Source: JAPEKQ01 sp964516845
GTDB lineage: Bacteria; Joyebacterota; Joyebacteria; Joyebacterales; Joyebacteraceae
Direction of reading: 5' to 3'
NCBI GenBank assembly: GCA_964516845.1
Contig: CAZEXP010000002.1
Span: 1 to 64,000, forward strand
Length of the DNA stretch: 64,000 nt
Program-made: the position numbers and the translations under genes
Part shown: positions 63,056 through 64,000 of the stretch, piece by piece
How positions within the stretch are numbered: position 1 is the first letter of the stretch
How the letters are laid out: every line of letters begins with the position of its first letter
Notes under the pieces: model-generated
Told to the model about the DNA's origin: nothing
Databases searched by the model: none
Seen by the model: only the letters and a program-made list of their open reading frames with translations

Positions 63056-64000
63056 CTATCCCCGGTCGTACTCCCTCCGAATACGGAGGAAGTCCTCCCA
63101 CATCGGCCGCTTGTACTTCGGATCCCTCAGCGCGGCGGCCGGGTGGTAGGTCGGTATGACCTTGATGTCTCGATGCCGATACACCTTGCCCCGCATGCTC
63201 CCCATCGACCCCCGGATCCCGAGAAGGGTCTGCGTCGCCGGGAGCCCCAGGGTGCAGATGATGCGTGGCGCTATCAGCGCGATCTGCCGAGCCAGGAACG
63301 GCACACACGACTCGATCTCGTTCGTCAGCGGTGTGCGGTTGTTCGGAGGTCGGCACTTGATGATGTTGGCGATGTAGACCTCGTCCCGCTCGAACTCGGC
63401 GGCATCCAGGATCTTGTCGAGAAGCTCACCGGCGCGACCGACGAACGGCACGCCCTGAAGGTCCTCGTTCTTCCCGGGGCCCTCACCGATGAACATCAGA
63501 TCGGCCGTGGGACTGCCGGCGCCGAACACGACGTTCGTCCGCGTCGCCGCCAGCTCGCATGCCTCGCAGGCCGTCACGAGCTTCGAGACGCACTCGAGGT
63601 CGCCGCAGCGATCGACGGGCGACCTGTCAACGAACATGTCGCGCTCGCCCTCGCCCGCGCCCAGCGCCAGCCGAACATCGATGAACTCGACCTCCGGCAG
63701 CGCCGCCGCCTTCGCCCGGACCGAGTCCGGATCCGCGGTGGCCGTTGTGGTCTGCGACCGGCTCTTCGCCACATCATCCGCCGGCGTCGGCGAGGTCACG
63801 TCCCCCCCGCCGCTTGTCGCCGTCGCGATTACCGTGGGGGCCTTCTCCGGTGCGGCAGCTGCGTGAATGACGCGCTTGCCCTTGATGAGCGCAACGGTCT
63901 CGCGGGAGAGGATGAGTTCCTCTTCTCCGGCCTCCCTCATCTGGCGAAGGTACCGCGTCACCTGCTCGTCCGGCGAGTCCTGTCTCAAATCACGCGCCAT
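63056..64000 (-). CDS. Family 4 uracil-DNA glycosylase (iron-sulfur)
   Basis: Up to 314 aa; an ATG occurs exactly at the window end, so a further upstream start cannot be excluded. Motif GEGPGKNEDLQGVPFVGRAG and the [4Fe-4S] cysteines in CEACELAATRTNVVFG and IKCRPPNNRTPLTNEIESC mark UDG family 4, which removes uracil from DNA. Closing motif TYHPAAALRDP. The first ~125 residues are hydrophilic, Thr/Ala-rich and not part of the catalytic fold. Confidence 0.92.
   Translation of the reverse strand: MARDLRQDSPDEQVTRYLRQMREAGEEELILSRETVALIKGKRVIHAAAAPEKAPTVIATATSGGGDVTSPTPADDVAKSRSQTTTATADPDSVRAKAAALPEVEFIDVRLALGAGEGERDMFVDRSPVDRCGDLECVSKLVTACEACELAATRTNVVFGAGSPTADLMFIGEGPGKNEDLQGVPFVGRAGELLDKILDAAEFERDEVYIANIIKCRPPNNRTPLTNEIESCVPFLARQIALIAPRIICTLGLPATQTLLGIRGSMGSMRGKVYRHRDIKVIPTYHPAAALRDPKYKRPMWEDFLRIRREYDRG

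Overview
The window reads as chromosomal DNA of a GC-rich, diderm (LPS- or capsule-making), probably anaerobic bacterium from a poorly cultured lineage. Support: Mla-type lipid transport genes, a Wza/Wzc polysaccharide export pair, PEP-CTERM/exosortase sorting, a protein with a FlgD-like C-terminal sorting domain of the kind common in FCB-group candidate phyla, and a Mrp-linked, complex-I-like (Mbx-type) energy complex of the kind known from anaerobes. I cannot name the phylum from sequence alone; an FCB-related candidate phylum is my best guess. Almost every gene is on the minus strand. The only plus-strand genes are the pair at 17104-18913.

Layout. 1-1872: a thrU-tyrU-glyT-thrT-tuf operon with a near-consensus promoter (1940-1968). 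2063-3472: cysS. 3637-15522: a tightly overlapping operon for a membrane complex in the gene order of archaeal mbx: MrpE, F, G, B-like subunits, C, two fused MrpD-type antiporter subunits, then NuoH-, NuoB-, NuoC- and NuoD-like subunits and a last subunit in which the NuoI/MbxN ferredoxin is fused to a GltD/NfnL-type NAD(P)H flavoprotein. A BtpA-family gene opens the operon. 15654-18913: an M42 peptidase, then a divergent pair (Gfo/Idh dehydrogenase and left-handed beta-helix acetyltransferase) suited to making an acetamido sugar nucleotide.

19051-26782: secreted or surface proteins: two PEP-CTERM proteins, a multi-FN3 protein with a FlgD-like tail, an FN3 lipoprotein and a PEGA/DUF5683 protein, several with their own sigma-70-like promoters. 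26867-53306: one unbroken 18-gene minus-strand run starting with wza, wzc and wecB, continuing through glycosyltransferases, an O-antigen ligase-like polymerase, a heparinase-like protein and a deacetylase, and ending with exosortase/EpsI, a membrane protein, a TPR lipoprotein and the PrsK/PrsR two-component pair. The polysaccharide machinery, the enzyme that anchors PEP-CTERM proteins and its regulators thus appear to be co-transcribed. PrsR lacks the residues needed to work with sigma-54, and the PEP-CTERM genes carry sigma-70-like promoters, so the usual PrsR logic seems to have been rewired.

53713-64000: housekeeping genes: ddl, gltX, a fused ispDF, radA, mlaD-mlaF-mlaE, dnaB and a family 4 uracil-DNA glycosylase.

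The most novel content is the Mbx-type complex with its flavoprotein-fused N subunit, fused antiporter pair and altered metal-ligand motifs. Second is the 26-kb exopolysaccharide-exosortase operon with its degenerate regulator.
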